Assembly (NCBI RefSeq): GCF_004664715.2
Contig: NC_051073.1
Span: forward strand, 61,427,379-61,491,378
Source: Peromyscus leucopus
Taxonomy: Eukaryota; Chordata; Mammalia; Rodentia; Cricetidae
Length of the DNA: 64,000 nucleotides
Direction of reading: 5' to 3'
Within the stretch, counting starts at the first letter, position 1. The number at the start of each line of letters is the position of its first letter. A model generated the notes under the pieces. It was given only the letters and a program-made list of their open reading frames with translations. It was not told where the DNA came from and ran no database searches. A program made the position numbers and the translations under genes. Positions 48,889-61,820 of this stretch are shown here, one piece after another.

Positions 48889-49804
48889 GTAAGAACCTGA
48901 GGGACAACCATGGGTCTGTGTGTGTTGGGTGAGGGGGCAGGAGTACTGCCATGTGTGCCGCGGAATAACCTGGGCTGGATTTTAAGAGAAGAACATTTTC
49001 TTCTTTCCAGAGGTGTCTTTAGGAACCTCGACCTGTAAGCTCTGGAGTCTCTAGCTAGCAGCAGACGTGGTTTGAGCACCCACCCTGGTACATTCTTCCC
49101 CCTTCACATGGACCTAGACAGCCCTTCACCTTGTGTGGATAGTGAATGTCCTCCTGAAGGAAGAAGGGCATGAGGAAGCAAGGCTAACTCTGATGTGTTT
49201 GCCTTCTTGTTGGTAAAAGAATGGGTAACATCAGCACCCTCACCCCTTAAAAAAAAATACGGCTCACTGAGCAATACTCTTTCCTTCTTGGAAGAGCCAG
49301 AGGAAATCCCACTGTGTGCAGGAGTAGGAAGCTGCCATTCATGCAAAGGGCAAGCTGAAAGGCCCTTCCACCAATAAGTAAATTCTGGAAAACGGTTTTC
49401 CAGTATCGACTGTTTGGAGAGGGAGAGGCATGCATTCAGTGGGGCCAGGCACCGTGGGGTCACGGGTGTTGATCCTACAATGCCACTTCCCAGAATGAGC
49501 AGTGCTCCTGATTGTGGCGGGGTACCGGGGACAGGAATGACAGGGGTACACTACCCACTGCCACCAGCACTGAGGCTGAAGCTGGGGAGTTCAGGAATGT
49601 GAGTGGTGTGTCTACAATCTGAAGGTCCCGACCCTACTCTGCATATTCTAGGAAGACGCATCTCAAGAAAAACCAGGGCATTCTATAAAGGGGGGGAAAG
49701 AAAGGGTGTAAGAGCCAGTAAAGATCACAGAAGGAAAATGAACAAAAATTTAAAAAGATAGGTAGCAGAAGAGGTGATAGAGATGAAGGTAAAATGGTAG
49801 CCAG

Positions 49805-50060
49805 TGCTATGTGCTGGGCCCTGTGTGCTCTGCACATTCTAGCTCATTTAATAGCTACTACCACCCTGTGAAGTGTGTGCCCTTACCATCTCCCTTCTAC
49901 GGACAAGGGCTGCCACCCTGTGAAGTGTGCACCCTTACCATTCCCCTTCTACAGACAAGGGCTGCCACCCTGCGAAGTGTGCACCCTTACCATTCCCCTT
50001 TTACAGACAAGGACACTGAGGACCAATGCCTCTCTCAGTGTATCCAGAAGCTTGGAGCCA
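49805..50060 (+). repeat. MIR relic with internal tandem triplication
   Basis: Left part: GTGCTGGGCCCTGTGTGC and CTAGCTCATTTAATAGC. Right part: TTACAGACAAGGACACTGAG. These are the MIR 5' portion and core. Between them the core segment is present three times. Confidence 0.75.
49861..50016 (+). repeat. 52-bp tandem repeat, three copies
   Basis: Units begin CCACCCTG at 49861, 49913 and 49965, a constant spacing of 52. Units 2 and 3 differ at only about two positions and both differ more from unit 1, so the last duplication was the more recent. All three lie inside a MIR. Confidence 0.95.
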
Positions 50061-50522
50061 AGCAGAGGAAGCTGAGGACGAGAAAGTTGGGAGACTTAGG
50101 CTGACGACACAGGTGGCTTTCTTTCTGACATGAAGTCCTGGCAGCTGATGTAGTCAGAGAGAGTCACTCAGAATAGTCACTCAGGAAGCCTCTGAGATAG
50201 GGCAGGCACTATCGTGGACATCGGGGAAAGGGCCGAGAACAAGGTGGACTCTCTGCCCATGGGCAGTCAACTATACTTGGAGATGGGAGAGGGGCCTTCA
50301 CACCCAACTGGCCAGGGGTCCTGCAGCCCCTGTCTCCCTCGACTCCGGATGTCCTGTTCTTCTCTAGACTGTAGACACCACGACTGGCACACTCCTTAGT
50401 TGTGATGAGCTTGGTGGGGACCGAGGATGTCAGGCAGATTCTTCTCGCCTCTCTCCGACCCTGCCTGCATTTGCTGTCCCTTGATCGGGGGCTCCTGGCC
50501 TGATCTCCCTTCCTTCCTGCAG

Positions 50523-50753
50523 GTCAGCCAGGACGGCAAAGCACTGCTGGATGTCCTGCAGCGCCCCCTGAGTCCTGGGAACTCGGAGTCTCTCACGGCC
50601 ACAGCCAACTACTCCAAGGCGGTACACCAGGTGCTGGATGTGGTGCATGAGGTGCTGCACCACCAGCGGCGGCTGGAGAGCATCTGGCAGCACCGCAAGG
50701 TGCGGCTGCACCAGCGGCTGCAGCTGTGTGTCTTCCAGCAGGACGTGCAGCAG
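50523..50753 (+). CDS. Kalrn: Kalirin exon D: end of a spectrin repeat
   Basis: This 231-bp exon encodes 77 residues, VSQDGKALLD to FQQDVQQ. The acceptor CCTGCAG ends at 50522 and the donor GTAAAC starts at 50754, both phase 0. Residues 1-14 finish helix B. A loop follows (RPLSPGNSESLTATANYSK), then a long helix C from about residue 33, with VHEVLHHQRR, a central IWQHRK and RLHQRLQLCVF. Exons C and D together make a second complete spectrin repeat. The loop is Ser/Thr-rich and could be exposed, which is inference. The C-terminal helix is, as I recall, nearly identical between kalirin and TRIO, as expected for a conserved repeat junction. The next kalirin exon was not found downstream in the window. 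Confidence 0.94.
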
Positions 50754-52740
50754 GTAAACAGGCTCTGTGCCCGCCCCCCAACCCCACCCCTGGCCTTGTG
50801 AAGGGCCGTGCATCTTGCTGAGCAGCTCTTAGGAGTGTTGGGAGGAGGTTTGACCTGAGTAGCAACTCCTTGTAATCAGGTAACTTCCTGCTGGCAGGGA
50901 GACCCTAGACAGCTCTGGTCGGGGGCGTCATATGAGCACTGCTGGAGAGGAACTCTACAGAAAGTGAACTCATTGCTTGATCAAGGATGTGGTGGACTGA
51001 TAGTGTAGGGGTGGGGCAGCATAGGGAGGGGCCCTTATGATTTATTAACAAAGCTGGACCTTTGAAACCGATTTAAAGCAAGGCTATCAATCCTTGCACA
51101 TCCCATGGTCAGAGGCTACTCTGGCTTTATCTGTCTTTTTTTGCATTATTGTGCTAGTCCCTGCTCTTCCATGGCTGCCGATAATAATGAAATGATCGTT
51201 TCTGATGTAACAATATAGCCAGGTCGTAAATGCCCATTCAGAGGAAATCACTCATTCTTTCCCACTTGTGCTTTCTGTTTCTCTGTCTTTGGGGGGAACC
51301 TGAGAGCTTTGCCCAGAGGACTCATACACTGAGTAGGGGGAGCTGCGTAGGATCTGGACCCAAGATCAAGGCCAAGGTCGTCTCCCTTTCACAGGTACAA
51401 ACACCTGTTGTCAGACTCCTGTGATGATGGTCGCTGTGGGACTTCAGTATTCTATACCAGAAGTGCCCGTTCACTCTCCTTCCATTCTCCCAGTATAATC
51501 CAGAAAGAGCAAGATAGCATGAGGGAGTGAGAGTCTGGTCACAGGTCTTCACAGCTGCTGTTGACAGGAGCCTGGTACTAGGTGCCCAAAGTGGACGGGC
51601 AGGTTAGGGAGCATCCTTGCTATTGTTACACATTCCGGGAGTTGGCGTGAGTACGGGGACCTTCAGGCTTGCTCTTCTTTCTTGGGCTCCCCTAACTCCC
51701 TTGTGGCACCTCTTCCTGACTGACATGTGATGGAGTCATCATAAGGATACGTCAGTCCCCAGGGGTGAGCAACGGCTGATGTGCCAATCAGCTCTGAGGC
51801 CTGGGGCTGGCAGGAAGGGAGAAGCAGACGAGTCAGCTGCCTGCTCATGCCATCTGGAGCTGTCCAGATAAATTCATCACCCGGAGCTCAGAGATCAGGG
51901 AAGCTGTCTGGTCTGCAAGTGAGACAGATGAGTGAGGTGCCAGCCTCCCGGGGACAAAAGAAGGGTGTGGCTGCTTCCATAAACTCTCTGTGGCTTGCCA
52001 AGATGATATTGGCCACCAGTACAAGTGGGATAGTGTTTCTGGGCTCCTCATTACCCTCCTGTGGTGACACAGGCAGGCCTCTGGAGAGCTGCAGAACAGC
52101 TCTGAGGAGGGGAGCGAGTCACACTTGGGTTCTCACAGATCTGTAGTCATCAGACTTTCTTGTGACCACATGGCAGCTATACTATAGGGAAGAAAAATGT
52201 AATAAAGTCATAAAGAGGCATATATGGCTATTCTAGGACATCTTAACAATAAGTGTCTTAGATTATTGTATTGTTGGCGAAGTGGGAAAGCAGATGGAAG
52301 ACTAGGCAGTGAGTGTGATGGGGGCTTGGGTATTCCTTGAAGACTGAAGAATTCTCAGGATGGTCAACTCCACTGTTCTTTTTAGGGTATGTAAGTGTTC
52401 ACTCATCATCACCCACCCGCTTCATCATTTGCTCACTCATTTATTCTGTGCATATATGCAGGTAGGTGGGAGAATAGCTGTGGAAATAAGGGGGAATGAG
52501 TCTGTTGGTGGATCCCAATGACTTACCTGACATCCTGTCAATCATTGGTGCCTGGCAGCTGTCTGGACTGTGTTTCCAAAGGCAGCTGAACCACCCGCTC
52601 GGGGGTTGGAGTGATAGATGCGGTCTTCCTTCTTTTGACTCCCACCCCTGCATGAGCCATCCTAGTTTGGGGACACAGACCACACAAGCTATTTCCCTGC
52701 TTCAGCCCGGTGTGGAAGCATGTGCACGTAAGATGAGGAA

Positions 52741-52820
52741 TTTAAGGTCATCTTAGGCCACATAGTGAGTTCAAGGCCAGCGTGAGCTACATGAGGCTCG
52801 GTCTCCAGAAACAAAATCTT
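52741..52820 (+). mobile_element. B1-derived fragment
   Basis: CATAGTGAGTTCAAGGCCAG and GAGCTACATGAGGCTCGGTC resemble the B1 3' part, lacking the head. Confidence 0.65.
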
Positions 52821-53549
52821 GATAACCACTCACCATTGATCCCCACTGTCCTTTGAAACCTGTGCATGTCTCATCTGTACCAGTCGCCTCAAGAACGGAG
52901 GTCAGGATTTCTTTCTTTCTTTCTGGCTTTTAGCTGTGTCCACATGGAACTGGGTTTTCTTTATGCCTGATGAATGGACAGGAATCCTTAGAGGCCCTCT
53001 CCACCTGCTTTTGTCCAGTGACTCCTTGGTCCTCTCTCACCCAAGCAGTGGTTGCTTTATTCGTGAAGAGTGGAGCCAGCCTACGAGAACTGTGATATGA
53101 CATCTTGAGGTTCTTGGTGTTCCTGGCCTGGGCTGAGGACACAGGGGATACAGGGGACACAATCTCAATGTTCATGCATCCCATGATGCTCACTGATTAT
53201 TCAAGAAGTTCAGGTCTCTTTCATGGACCCAGAACTGAACTAAATGCTGCTGAGACACCTGGTCAGTTAATTAGAACGATACAAGAAAATACAAAGAGCA
53301 CGTCTACCAGAGCACAGCAGTCAGCACGTAGGGTAATTGAATATCCATGGAACAGTTTCAGGCGACGGTGTGAGAAGTCAGGATTGGTGTCTTAAAGGAA
53401 AAGAGAGTTCTTTGGACCCTACCCATAGTCTGGACCTAAGATACCTAAACACATTTAGGATCCAGAGATGTTTTCTCATTAGCCTGCATGGGAGGCTGGT
53501 GTGCAGGTATCATCAGCCAGGGCAATGCAGAATGGCAGACACCAGCACA

Positions 53550-53715
53550 GGCTCAGGAGTCAGTAAATCCTGTCTGAACATGTCTTACCTCTGTGACCAA
53601 CAGGACATAGACAGACTGCTGCATCTCATGATGTTGCTGGGTTTTTGTTTTTTCCCACCTCTAAATCAGGACTGATAACAATAGGACCTTACTCATGGCA
53701 CAAAATGTAAACACA
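53550..53715 (+). repeat. MIR relic
   Basis: GCTCAGGAGTCAGTAAATCC, TGTCTTACCTCTGTGACC and ACCTCTAAATCAGGACTGAT follow MIR order, with a TTTTTG-rich insertion between. Confidence 0.65.
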
Positions 53716-53884
53716 GTCCCTGCCTAGCGCATAGTCAAATTCTCTCTCTCCGTGGTCCTCGGGTGCCCCCTGCTGCTTGTGCTGTTGGGGATGCCCGGCT
53801 TCTGCTGTGTGGGTTGTCTGGTAAGGATTCTATTTCATTCCGTGACTAAATCTCAACGCTCTCAAAGCCCAAAACCACAGTCAG

Positions 53885-54005
53885 TAAAGCTTACTATATA
53901 GTTGAGGGAATTGAGTCCCAGAGATGTAAAGGGACTTGGTCATAACCACACAGCTAGTTGATGGTCGTGCCAGGATCAGAAAGTAGATCATCTGATCCAT
54001 ATTCC
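53885..54005 (+). repeat. MIR relic
   Basis: GGGAATTGAGTCCCAGAGAT, GGGACTTGGTCATAACCACA and CAGCTAGTTGATGGTCG are the MIR core-to-3' part. Confidence 0.8.
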
Positions 54006-55739
54006 AGGTGCCCCAGGAGAGACACAGGCATAAAATAAGACTAGGGGAGAGGTAAAGATGCACATTATACAGGGGAAGACAGACCACATACCTCAGGCAG
54101 AGGCAGAGATAGACTTAAAGATGGAAGGCATTAAAACAGGTGCAGCCGGGGAGGGAGGTGAAATGAACGTGTGAAGTGGAGAGACAGACAAAAGAAAGAG
54201 CCAGAGACCCCCACTGGGGTGATGGAGAGCAGGCCAACCCCCAACTGTCTGACGTCCTGCCCCATTGCCATTTCTGAAGTTAGAGCTTGCCCAGGTAGGA
54301 ATGTTTTGTCCTTTAAGCCTTGAAATAGGAGTGAAGCCGAGAGGTATAATCCAAAGATGTCAGTGGAAGAGATTGCATTTAAACACCTGCTTCCAGAACT
54401 GGCCTGCCTCCCTTCTCCTGGTCCCAGCAGGTGTGTTCTCGGCTTTCTTTCTCCCTGCTGGGTTGGGTGAATGCTGGAAATTCATCTTAAAGGTATAACT
54501 GGAATTGGATTAATTAAACTGAAGAAAGGGAAGGGTGCCTGCTATACACTCAGTGTGGAATGTTTTTCAGTCCTGTTTTTTTTTGGGGGGGGGGCGGCGT
54601 TCCATCTTAGTGTAGAACGGTATTGGGCAACATCAATAAAAGCACTCCATGACGGCATTGCCCGTCCTCTACCTTGTGCCTTTTGTGGTCTTGTTAACTC
54701 CTCCGGCTTCCCGTGTGTGCAAAAGGTTGCTTCCAAGCCCATGTAGACCCTACACAGCTGGAGAGAGCAAGGAGTAACTAGACATTTGCTCTTTCTGGGA
54801 GAAGTAAATTGCTTGTGTGTTTTCTTAGAGAAACTATATTTGGGAGCACCCCAGAAGGTCATCCTGTTCTGCCTCCCCTCCTTCCTTGCCTGGTTTTTGT
54901 TTTGTTTTATATGATGACTCTATAAACTTTATAGGGGCATCTTTATGATATCAAGTATTTTTGGAATGTCTCCTGTATGCAAGTTCTTGTGCTAGAAGCT
55001 TGAAGCCCCTGCGCCTGAAAGAAGACATATGCACCTTAGGACTTACTAGTGACACACAGCTGTCTGGGTTCAGGCCAGAAAGCAAAAGACTGATGACCTG
55101 GCAGAGTCCAGCGCAGAGTGCCCTCTGGTGGGGGTGAGAGTTGCGCTGATTCTTGGTGCACAGACAGAGAGCTTGGAGCAGTGTTCTTAGGAAGGTCAGG
55201 TGGAGAGCTAAGTCACAGGCAGAGCATGCAGGCAGGCAGACAGAGCAGGAATAGGAAGTCTAGCTGAACGCCCACCACCGGCTGGAAGAAGACGGAGCTG
55301 TTCATGATGGCGTGAATGTAGCCCTGGCACCTTTGAGGCTCCTATGGCCTCCTCCGAAAAGAGCATCTTGTTCTTAAGCAGTCCACTCCTGTAAGCTAGC
55401 AGGGGAGTGGCGGGAGATTCAGCTTGCTTGGTGGCAACGTTCTGAACTGATGACAAATACTAGTAGAACCAGACTTCTTGAACTGCAAAGGAGTCTCCCT
55501 GTATTCATTTTCCTGGTGCCTCATGTGGAAAATTATAGATTTTACTTTGTTGACTTTGTTTGCAAAAAAAAAAAAAAAAAATGCCTGAAAGAGATCTGTG
55601 AGTATTTAATTTCAGATAATCAGTCATTCACTAACTGTAGTGACTACAGTGCCTTAATCAGACTAAACCAGTTGGCCATTGAATAATCCATTTGGCAGTA
55701 TATGTGATAAAAGGCAAGCATCACAGTTTGCATTGAGAA

Positions 55740-55763
55740 TGATCAGCAACAACAACAACAACA
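55740..55763. repeat. (CAA)n trinucleotide repeat
   Basis: Six to seven CAA/ACA units. Confidence 0.93.
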
Positions 55764-55989
55764 AAGTGACCAAAGCATGATGAGTCTGGAAACTAACTTT
55801 TCCTATAGAAGAAAAGATAGTCTAGGAATAAAAGGCTTGCACACCTTGTGCACACAATCAGATCTTAGAATACACGTATGAAGAACCATTTCAGGATTTG
55901 AAATGGACTATTTCTATGATAAGAATGCTGGGAAGAAATTCAAACATCAAAGGAAAGATTAGTTCTGACTCTTGAGACTAAATTGTTTA

Positions 55990-56230
55990 TAAAAGCTACA
56001 TTGTTCAGAGCTCTGAATGCACCGGCTGTGTGAGGAGATGTGATTGGACATCTGATCCCTTCACTTGCCGTCTCCTGTTTAATCGCCCAACACCACGAGG
56101 CAGGTGGCAGTTCCATCTTTCTGAGAAGGAGATTAGAGAGGTGAAGTATACTCACTTCTGCTCCGACACCTGGTGGCGGAGCATAGCATCAAACCCCAGA
56201 CTCCCTGACCTCAGAGCTCCTGCTGCTAGC
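55990..56230 (+). repeat. MIR-like relic
   Basis: CCGTCTCCTGTTTAATCGCC, CACGAGGCAGGTGGCAG, TCTGAGAAGGAGATTAGAGA and CAGACTCCCTGACCTCAGAG follow MIR order, diverged. Confidence 0.55.
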
Positions 56231-57029
56231 CTCTCTGGTGGGGGGTGGGAATAAGACACAGCCCTGGGCCAAGGGGTTATCATTTAGTGCTAGAACGCCA
56301 CTGATCAAACAGCCCTGGTGGGAGACTTGGTTCCTCAGGATGAGATTTTCCTAATGTTATGTAGCTACTGACAGCCTCAGATTGACCCTCAAACTGTCTG
56401 TCCCACAAAAACAGTCACATTCATGCTTTGACACTTTTCCTTGTGTCCCATCATTTAAGAATTGCTCTCTACACCTATTTATCTATAATACAAATTACCC
56501 CCAAATACCCACTCCCAGTTCTCATTTTTCAGTCGGTGATGTTAACTCAGCCTTGGTGAGGCTTTCCTTTGTTTCGTATATTTGAATAATATCCACTTGC
56601 CTGTGGCAGTAATTAGCAGTTTAAAATTTCTCACTTAAAATTTTAATGGTGATAATCCACTCATTCAGATATTTTCAGGTATAAAACACGTGGTTCTTTA
56701 GGCAGAATGAGAAGCCAGCCAGAGTACCAGCAGGCTTAGCTAAACTGGGGAAAGAGGGAAGGTGGGTTGAGTCGCTCTCTGATTGGAGTGAAGATAGAGA
56801 GCTCTTCCCATCTCTCTATGCTCTCTCTCATCCTAATGGGCATGCTCTATCCTTCTCCCGCCACCGCCCCCCCAGGAGGAGAAGGCAGTGGGTGCCTCTC
56901 CCCTCTTCTTGGACTCTGCAGGGTAGAGGCTGGCTACTTACATGTGCACACCCCTCTTTCTGGAAGTTTCATGGTATTCTCATATGCTCTTCCTTCTGGA
57001 TCCCTATTTCCCATCTTGCCCTCCCCGGG

Positions 57030-57042
57030 CCCCCCCCCCCCC

Positions 57043-57092
<50 letters not shown>
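57030..57092. repeat. Poly-C plus (GT)n tract
   Basis: About 15 C followed directly by about 48 bases of GT. Confidence 0.97.
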
Positions 57093-57094
<2 letters not shown>

Positions 57095-57605
57095 GTGAAA
57101 ACTCTATTCTGACTGGAGTGATCCTCCCAAGATGATGATTTGCAAGGAAGCACTTTCCTTGTGTGTGGGAGATGGTGAGAGGAAGAAGTCCCTTTGGAGG
57201 GGTTACTGACCCTCTAGACTTCCTTGATGGATGGTTTACAACATCTTTAATGTCTTCGATATATTTTTAATTATGTTCATGAGTAATGAAAAAGGCATTC
57301 TTCAGGGTCACCTCCTGTGCTTAGCACATCCTCAGGCCTTCACATGTTAATTCTAGGGCACTGAGCACCGGGTGAAAGGATTCATGTCGTTACTAGCAGG
57401 GAACTATGGGAGGATTTTGAGCAGAGGGGAAGCAAAATCAGAGTGAATTTAGATAATCTGATAGATGAGCTGGGGGAGTGTAGGGAGAAGATGGGGAGTC
57501 ATAGTAATGGAGTGTGGCAAGTGTGAGTGGGGTAATTGGACTCTGTGGGTCTGAGAGCCTTTAATGTAAAAATTACTAAAAAGTGCTGTCCAAAAAAAGT
57601 ACTGT

Positions 57606-57608
<3 letters not shown>

Positions 57609-57651
<43 letters not shown>
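57609..57651. repeat. 43-base T run
   Basis: Uninterrupted T with no recognisable SINE body on either side, though one could have been lost. The length is unreliable in most sequencing. Confidence 0.95.
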
Positions 57652-57655
<4 letters not shown>

Positions 57656-58764
57656 ACAACAAGGTGTCAGGTGTGCATATGGAACTGTGTTGCTCAAGGT
57701 TTAGTCCTTGGGTTCTTGGCATTAATGTCAGCCAGATAGAGTGGGGATGTTTTTCAAGCACCCTATGGGAGACAATTCCATACTTTTTGATTCACAATCT
57801 GGGGGTAAGTGGCACCTATATTTTAAAAGAACCCCAGAGGACTCTTAGAGTTCGGAGTTTCTGACAACAGTTTCAAGCCTTAGTGGGAAGAAGGGGGGGT
57901 CCATAAATTGATACCAGGCTGAGGAGAGTCTTTCAGAGAGGTTCCAGTTACCCCAACTTTAGTTCTACCTGGGGGGAGAGGTGTGGGATGTCTAGGGTGT
58001 CAAGGCCCCAACTGAGGATGCCTGAGACTTGAGGCGTTTGGGCTCTCAGCTGCCTTAGTCTGCCTGGCATGGACCTGTCAGTAGGAGGAACCCCAACTCC
58101 TAGGGGACAGACCAATTGATTACCTGCTAATGATCATTAGCTCAGCCCACCCAGAAAAATGATGGCCTCTCCTGCCACAGCATGACATTTATTTTGACCA
58201 TACTTGTTCCAGAGAGGGGACCAAAAACAAAGTGGGTGACTGGTAATTGAGCACTTGAAGTGACGCCTGCCTGCTCTCAAGTCTCAACCTGGCTGGCGCT
58301 TGTGATCCTGGCAGTTCCTCTTTGGAAACAGTACACAGTGCGCGGTGTGAACAGACAAGAATAGTGATTTGATGGACTCTCCTGGGTGCTCTTGCACACT
58401 GTGTGTACTTGAGCCTTTAACAACAAAATATGTTCCAGATGCCTGCTGGTGCATAATTGCTGCAGAATGATGGCTTTCTGAATGGAAAGGGGCGGGGAGC
58501 CGGCGCGCTGGCACATACGCGTTGGGAGGAAGGAATTCTTTGCTGTACTAGAAGCATTGGATGCCCCTTGCTTTGCCATGGACCAATTTAGTATGCAAAC
58601 TTAAAAGCCTGTTTTGAATAAGGTAATTTATCAGCGAAAACCAGATAAGGGAATCACAAGGTTGGGATTCGGATTCCGTATTTGATGGCAAGAGGCACCT
58701 ATCTCCTTTCATGATTTCCACCTCTTAGCATGCAGGAAGTGGTAAAATCATGATTCTTTTAGTT

Positions 58765-58935
58765 CACTCGATCCTTTATTTAGCATTTGAGAACACAGCA
58801 GTGGACCAAACAAAGCCCTTGCCCACACGGAGTTCATACTGCGGGTGGAAATAAAGCAGGGCTCAAACCAAACAAGCATGTATGTGTCGCACGGCCATGG
58901 TGAATGACCAGAGTAGAGAGCTGAATAGAAACACC
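58765..58935 (+). repeat. L2-like relic
   Basis: TTAGCATTTGAGAACACAGC, AGTGGACCAAACAAAGCCC, TTGCCCACACGGAGTTCATA and CGGGTGGAAATAAAGCAGG match the widespread L2 3' motif (cagcagtgaacaaaacag ... gccctcatggagcttacattc). Confidence 0.65.
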
Positions 58936-59975
58936 TTAGGATGGGTTTAAGAAGAGGGTCCAGGTGTGGAGAACAGGACCGCGAAGTCCTTACTGCCAAG
59001 GTTACCTTCCCTTTGTTCAGTTCTGTTCATGGCCACTGTTCAGTGATGATCAATAGTTTCCTTCAGAAGGATATTCCCCTCCTCCTTGGCTACTGGAAGA
59101 CTGCCTACTGCCCTGAAGAACATTTCATCTTGATTGTATGTTAGATGGAGTAAACACAATTAGACAGAAAGAAAGGGGTGATTAAGAAACCCTGCATAAT
59201 TGGTGCTCAAATCTGGTTCAGGATATGAAACAGCTCTTAGAAAAGGCTGTTCTGGGCAAGTGCTTATTTCTGGTTGAAATGTCAGGGCAGGAGAATGGAG
59301 CAAGCGTTTTTACAGGTGTTATTAGACGGTCTGATTGTTGAAGTGGTGAGTCCAGGCTACTCTAGTGACGAAGCAAAATTAGGCTTGTCCAGAATGGGGT
59401 CGCTCCACAGAGAGAGCAGAAGCCTTAGCTACAGATAAGTGTGGCGACCCATGGCCATAAATGTTCACCACCCATTCCCTAAGCAGGAGGGGCAAGCATG
59501 GATGCTGTGTGGTGGAGAAAGAGGAGGATCAGATTCAGTGTGAAAACCCCAAATTTCTTTCATTCTCTTGGGAGCTACCTGCCAAGTGGGGCAGTGACAG
59601 GGGACAGAGAAACACAAAGGAGCCACTCTGAATGCAGACTGTGAACAGTAGGGACATGGAAGAAGGTGGATGGCTAAGATCCGCCCCCAAAGGTCTGTAG
59701 GGGAGGAATCGGTTTGAGTATAGTTCAGTTGGGCACATACTGAACTATAGCAACCACAATGTGTTGAGTGCTGGCTGGGCTGTGCCCTGGAATTATAAGG
59801 AGGTTGCAGTCCCATGGGAGAGACAGGCCTGTGAGTCCATAATTGTGAAGATTTTTTTTTCTATGTGTATTTTTTTATGTTTGTTCATACAGAGTAATGG
59901 GTTTCATGATGGTATTTTCATCCTTATATGGACTTATACTTTGTTCTAATTAGTAATTGTTGTTTGAAAAGAATC

Positions 59976-60128
59976 AAAAGGATTGAGTGTGGCGGCACAT
60001 GCTTATAATCCCAGGACTTTGGAGATGGGGCAGAAAGATGCAAGATTCAAGGACAGCCTTACCTATATCTTGAGTTTGAGGCCAGACTGGAGACATGAGA
60101 CATTGTCTCAAAAACAACAACAACAAAA
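59976..60128 (+). mobile_element. B1-like SINE, diverged
   Basis: TGTGGCGGCACATGCTTATA, ATCCCAGGACTTTGGAGATG, GACAGCCTTACCTATATCTT and GAGACATTGTCTCAAAAAC follow B1 with an internal difference, ending in (CAA)n. Confidence 0.85.
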
Positions 60129-61625
60129 CCCACCCAATCATAGAAAGGCTAGAGCCACCTTACCTTGGACAGGTCATTGAAGAATTGGCAGTGATTTTTA
60201 CGTGTAGCCTCAAGTGTGACTAGGAAGCAGCCTGGGGAGTGGGAACCTGGAAGAGGATGACATAGCTCAAATGAAGAAGAAGACTAGGAACAAAACTCCT
60301 GAGAGCAGGGTGTGCAGAGGTGGGGCAGAATTTCACTAGCCAGTTGAGAGTGAGCAGGGCCAGTCCCAGATGTGTGGGCTTTGTGTACCAGGTTAACAGC
60401 TTCTCAAAACCACACCCCAGTCAACAGCCCTGTCAACAACATAGGCATCAACTCCATTCAAGTCTAAGGTGGTGCTTTTAAAATGGATGTAGTGTTTTTA
60501 TTTTTTTTTAATGGTACTCCACCCATTCATGATGTAATCATTTGTTTTTAACCCTCAGTATATAAATTACATCTTTGAAAACAGAAGCACAGCTTGCCAC
60601 ATCAGATTGACAATTGTCACTAGGGGATATTTCCCACTCAAGTTCGGGGTTGCAGTGGTCACTGTCATGTATGAACGTAGCAGAGCATGCATGCAGAGAG
60701 AGATCCTAAGAAGTCCGCATCTATGAGCCAGCCTGCCTCGCTCCTTTCATTGTGTACGGTGACTCCCTCCCCCTCCGTTCCCAGCTGGCTGTGCCCCTGG
60801 TAGTCGGCCTTACTGCTTTCTTCTGTCACCACCACATTCAGCCACCAAACCCTGCAGTGGTTTTTCCAAATCTAAGCCTCCATCGGTCTTGTCAGAATAT
60901 CTACTTTTGTCTCATTTTCTCACCTCTTGCTTCCCTCCAGTTGACTTTCCATAATCAAAGCAGCAGCTTTTCCGCGGGGATCTGATGGCATCTCTCCTCT
61001 TTGCAGCCTTTCGGTGGATGGTTACAAAGTAGTTACTAGAGCCTTCCATTCAGCGCACCATAACTCATTGAAGTTTTGGTCAGATTTCTCTGGACCTGTT
61101 TCCTATCTCCTTCCTATCTTGAGGCCTGCATGTGTGCGTCTTTTCCATTTCTAACTTAGCTAAGTAATATTGTCTCTTGAATCACAGTAAAGTCTCATTT
61201 CTTCAGAGACCTTCCCCAACTCCATCTAGAAAGCATCTGGCTTTTTGGTGATTTTCATCTCGGTGATTAATGAAGAGTTGTGCGATTTAGTGACTAGTGT
61301 TTGTTAGCCCATAGACCAAGTTCCTAGAGTTGGGACCACTCGTGAGTGTCTATAATCTCGTATCGTGGGGTAGCTCTAGTGCTCGCTTTTAGGGCACAGT
61401 AAGACTGATACATAAACATAGGAATATGTGAATGCTCATGTTCCATTCTTCTCTGCTGCTCAAGGACTCTTTAGAAAAAAACAAAAAAGACAACATCTCT
61501 GGTGCCAGAAATGCTTAAATACCAGCTCAAAAGCCATCAACAGATCTGCATAGCTCTCTCATCTTATACCACCTTGGCTATAATTCATCATGGAGTACTT
61601 TAAATATAAATAAATAAATAATCTT

Positions 61626-61783
61626 TTTTTTTTTTGGTTTTTCGAGACAGGGTTTCTCTGTGTAGCTTTGTGCTTTTCCTGGAACTCACTCTGTAGACCA
61701 GGCTGGCCTTGAACTCAAAGAGATCCTCCTGCCTCTGCCTCCCGAGTGCTGGGATTAAAGGCGTGCGCTGCTGCTGCTGCTGC

Positions 61784-61820
<37 letters not shown>

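Larger units (their letters stand above)
48889..50522 (+). other. Kalrn: Kalrn intron between exons C and D
   Basis: A 1.63-kb intron, GTAAGA to CCTGCAG. It contains a MIR relic at about 49805-50060, inside which a 52-bp segment is present three times in tandem. Otherwise I see no element and no additional exon. The short open frames on both strands do not continue the kalirin frame. Confidence 0.9.

Noticed and set aside
49861..50016. Evenly spaced repeats resembling a CRISPR array
   Set aside because: The 52-bp units are contiguous with no variable spacers, lie in a mammalian MIR, and the genome is eukaryotic.
23289..50753. Assignment to TRIO instead of kalirin
   Set aside because: The architecture is the same, but from memory segments such as NKELFLQSHTEIG, VASRLSEAG and VDAWCKMCSEGG fit kalirin, while TRIO differs there. 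An alignment would settle it.
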